In this document: positions 5,768 to 7,038 of the stretch, piece by piece
How positions within the stretch are numbered: position 1 is the first letter of the stretch
Layout: every line of letters begins with the position of its first letter
DNA from: Deltaproteobacteria bacterium RIFOXYD12_FULL_50_9
GTDB taxonomy: Bacteria > Desulfobacterota > Desulfobulbia > Desulfobulbales > CALZHT01
Length of the DNA stretch: 7,038 nt
Direction: 5' to 3'
Assembly (NCBI GenBank): GCA_001799225.1
Contig: MGTA01000095.1
Span: 1 to 7,038, forward strand
Notes under the pieces: generated by a model
Seen by the model: only the letters and a program-made list of their open reading frames with translations
Database searches by the model: none
What the model was told of the DNA's origin: nothing
Program-made: the position numbers and the translations under genes

Positions 5768-7038
5768 ATGAAGATCTTAAAGACCGGGATCCTGATGTTT
5801 GTGCTGCTTGGATGGCCGGTTTATGCCATCGCTGCCAATCTTGGCTATATGCGGATAAACCTGATCGAAGGCGATGTCCAGATCAAGACGCCGGCAGCCG
5901 AAGATTGGGGGATCGCCGCCATAAACGAACCTGTCGGTGAAGGTGATCAAGTTTGGGCGCCTGAAGGTGGTAGGGTCGAACTGCAACTGAACAGCGGGAC
6001 ATATATAAGGCTCAACGAGAACTCGGCGCTTCAGATACTTTCGATGGATAAGGAATCATCCCAGTTTTATCTATCACAGGGTGGTGCGTATATATATTAC
6101 GGTGCGGCTGAGGGTAGTGTCATACAGGTCGATACGCCGGAGGCGTCAACCCGGGCTTTTGACAGGGCGATCTTCAGACTTGATATGTCTGAGAAGTACA
6201 CTGATGTAGCGGTCTATAAAGGATATGTTGAAACCGAGAATATGGCCGGAGAGACAAAAGTAATGGCAGGACAAATGGTCTCTCTTGGCGAGAACACTGA
6301 TGGCGAGCTCGGCCCGATTGGCTCATCCGATGACTGGGAAATATGGAACAAGGCTAGGAACGACAGGATTCTTGCCGGTGGTGGCGTAAGTTCCGGTTAC
6401 CTCCCGATTGAACTCAGGGCGTATTCTTATGACCTTGATAACAGCGGCAGGTGGGTTGAAGACCTGGAATACGGTTATGTCTGGACACCGATCATTGTTG
6501 TCGGAGCACAATGGGCTCCTTACAGGCATGGCAGATGGATCTGGCGGGGCAATGATTACGTCTGGGTAGGTTCAGAGCCCTGGGGATGGGCGCCTTACCA
6601 TTATGGCAGATGGAGCTTTGGCGCTAGAATAGGCTGGTTCTGGGTGCCGCCTGTTGTGGGAGAGGTCCACTGGGGCCCTGGTTATGTCGGCTGGGTCAGA
6701 ACCGGGAACTATGTCGCCTGGGTTCCTTTGGCGCCCAGGGAAATATATTACGGTCGCGGCAATTACGGTCAGCACAGTGTAAATATTACTACTGTAAATT
6801 TTAATCAGGTCAACATTACCAATGTATATAAGAATGTTAACGTTATCAATGGAGTGACGGTCGTCAATCAAAAAACCTTTGCAACTGCTTCACCCAGGAT
6901 TGTAAAAGTAAACCACGACGAGATCAGACAAAAAATATTTGTTATCAGCAATATCAGTATAGGCACTCCGGCAATTAAACCTACGAAGGCAAGTAGTTTT
7001 GCATCAGCCAGGTCTGTCCCGGCAGCCAAACGACCGCC
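5768..7038 (+). CDS. Partial exported FecR-domain protein with Trp-rich DUF6600 region
   Basis: The frame is open from ATG 5768 to the window end, giving 423 residues and no stop, so the 3' end is missing. A Sec signal peptide (residues 1-22 or 23, cleavage near AIA-AN) shows export. Residues about 28-180 are a FecR domain: LIEGDVQIKTP, EGDQVWAPEGGRVELQLNSG, RLNENSALQI, GGAYIYYG, a final VYKGYVE, and GQMVSLGE. Residues about 215-325 match DUF6600: repeated GRW-x-Y-x-W motifs, EPWGWAPYHYGRW, FWVPP, VHWGPGYVGWV and VAWVPLAP, with 14 Trp between 229 and 318 by hand count. From about 338 the protein becomes low-complexity and rich in Asn, Val, Thr and Ile (VNITTVNF, NITNVYKNVNVIN), then Ser/Ala/Lys-rich. 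Unlike true FecR, which spans the inner membrane and works with a sigma factor, this protein is wholly exported and no sigma gene is in view. A structural or ligand-binding envelope role is inferred. The family assignment is firm. Confidence 0.92.
   Translation, partial: MKILKTGILMFVLLGWPVYAIAANLGYMRINLIEGDVQIKTPAAEDWGIAAINEPVGEGDQVWAPEGGRVELQLNSGTYIRLNENSALQILSMDKESSQFYLSQGGAYIYYGAAEGSVIQVDTPEASTRAFDRAIFRLDMSEKYTDVAVYKGYVETENMAGETKVMAGQMVSLGENTDGELGPIGSSDDWEIWNKARNDRILAGGGVSSGYLPIELRAYSYDLDNSGRWVEDLEYGYVWTPIIVVGAQWAPYRHGRWIWRGNDYVWVGSEPWGWAPYHYGRWSFGARIGWFWVPPVVGEVHWGPGYVGWVRTGNYVAWVPLAPREIYYGRGNYGQHSVNITTVNFNQVNITNVYKNVNVINGVTVVNQKTFATASPRIVKVNHDEIRQKIFVISNISIGTPAIKPTKASSFASARSVPAAKRP

Overview
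The window holds six protein genes, all on the + strand, with intergenic gaps of about 70 to 195 bases. Almost every product is exported. The organism is a diderm (Gram-negative) bacterium: there is an OmpA-type outer-membrane barrel with a peptidoglycan-binding tail, a probable lipoprotein, several Sec signal peptides, and strong AGGAGG-like ribosome sites. From memory, this family mix (SbsA-type Ig domains inside an OmpA protein, FecR plus DUF6600, DUF5670/Lmo0937-like small membrane proteins, DUF3494 with bacterial Ig repeats) recalls Geobacter/Desulfuromonas-like or related environmental lineages. No rRNA or other taxonomic marker is present, so that assignment is a weak inference.

Layout. 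Positions 1-2053 carry the 3' part of a large surface or secreted protein: at least four and a half tandem Big_2-type Ig repeats of about 92 residues, then a DUF3494 (ice-binding-protein-like) domain. Positions 2249-3919 encode an OmpA-family protein with a signal peptide, an outer-membrane barrel, two duplicated SbsA-type Ig domains and an OmpA C-terminal domain in which the usual peptidoglycan-contacting Asp is Ser. Positions 4029-4676 encode a DUF2959-like probable lipoprotein. A 105-base imperfect palindrome (4702-4806) then precedes a 49-residue Lmo0937/DUF5670-like membrane protein (4847-4996). Positions 5071-5685 encode a secreted protein with a Trp/Tyr-rich segment and a highly charged heptad-repeat tail. 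Positions 5768-7038 hold the 5' part of an exported FecR-domain plus DUF6600 protein that runs off the window.

How they fit together. The genes look like a cell-envelope or surface-stress neighbourhood rather than a metabolic operon. The first protein would face outside, OmpA would tie the outer membrane to the wall, the lipoprotein and the two aromatic-rich exported proteins would act in the periplasm or at the surface, and the small protein would sit in the inner membrane. Gap sizes and hairpins after genes 1, 2 and 3 suggest several transcription units. I see no defence system, CRISPR array, transposase, tRNA or rRNA. The most unusual items are the long palindrome in the probable leader of the small membrane protein, the repeat-evolution pattern and composition break in the DUF3494 gene, the Asp-to-Ser change in OmpA, and the in-register heptad tail.
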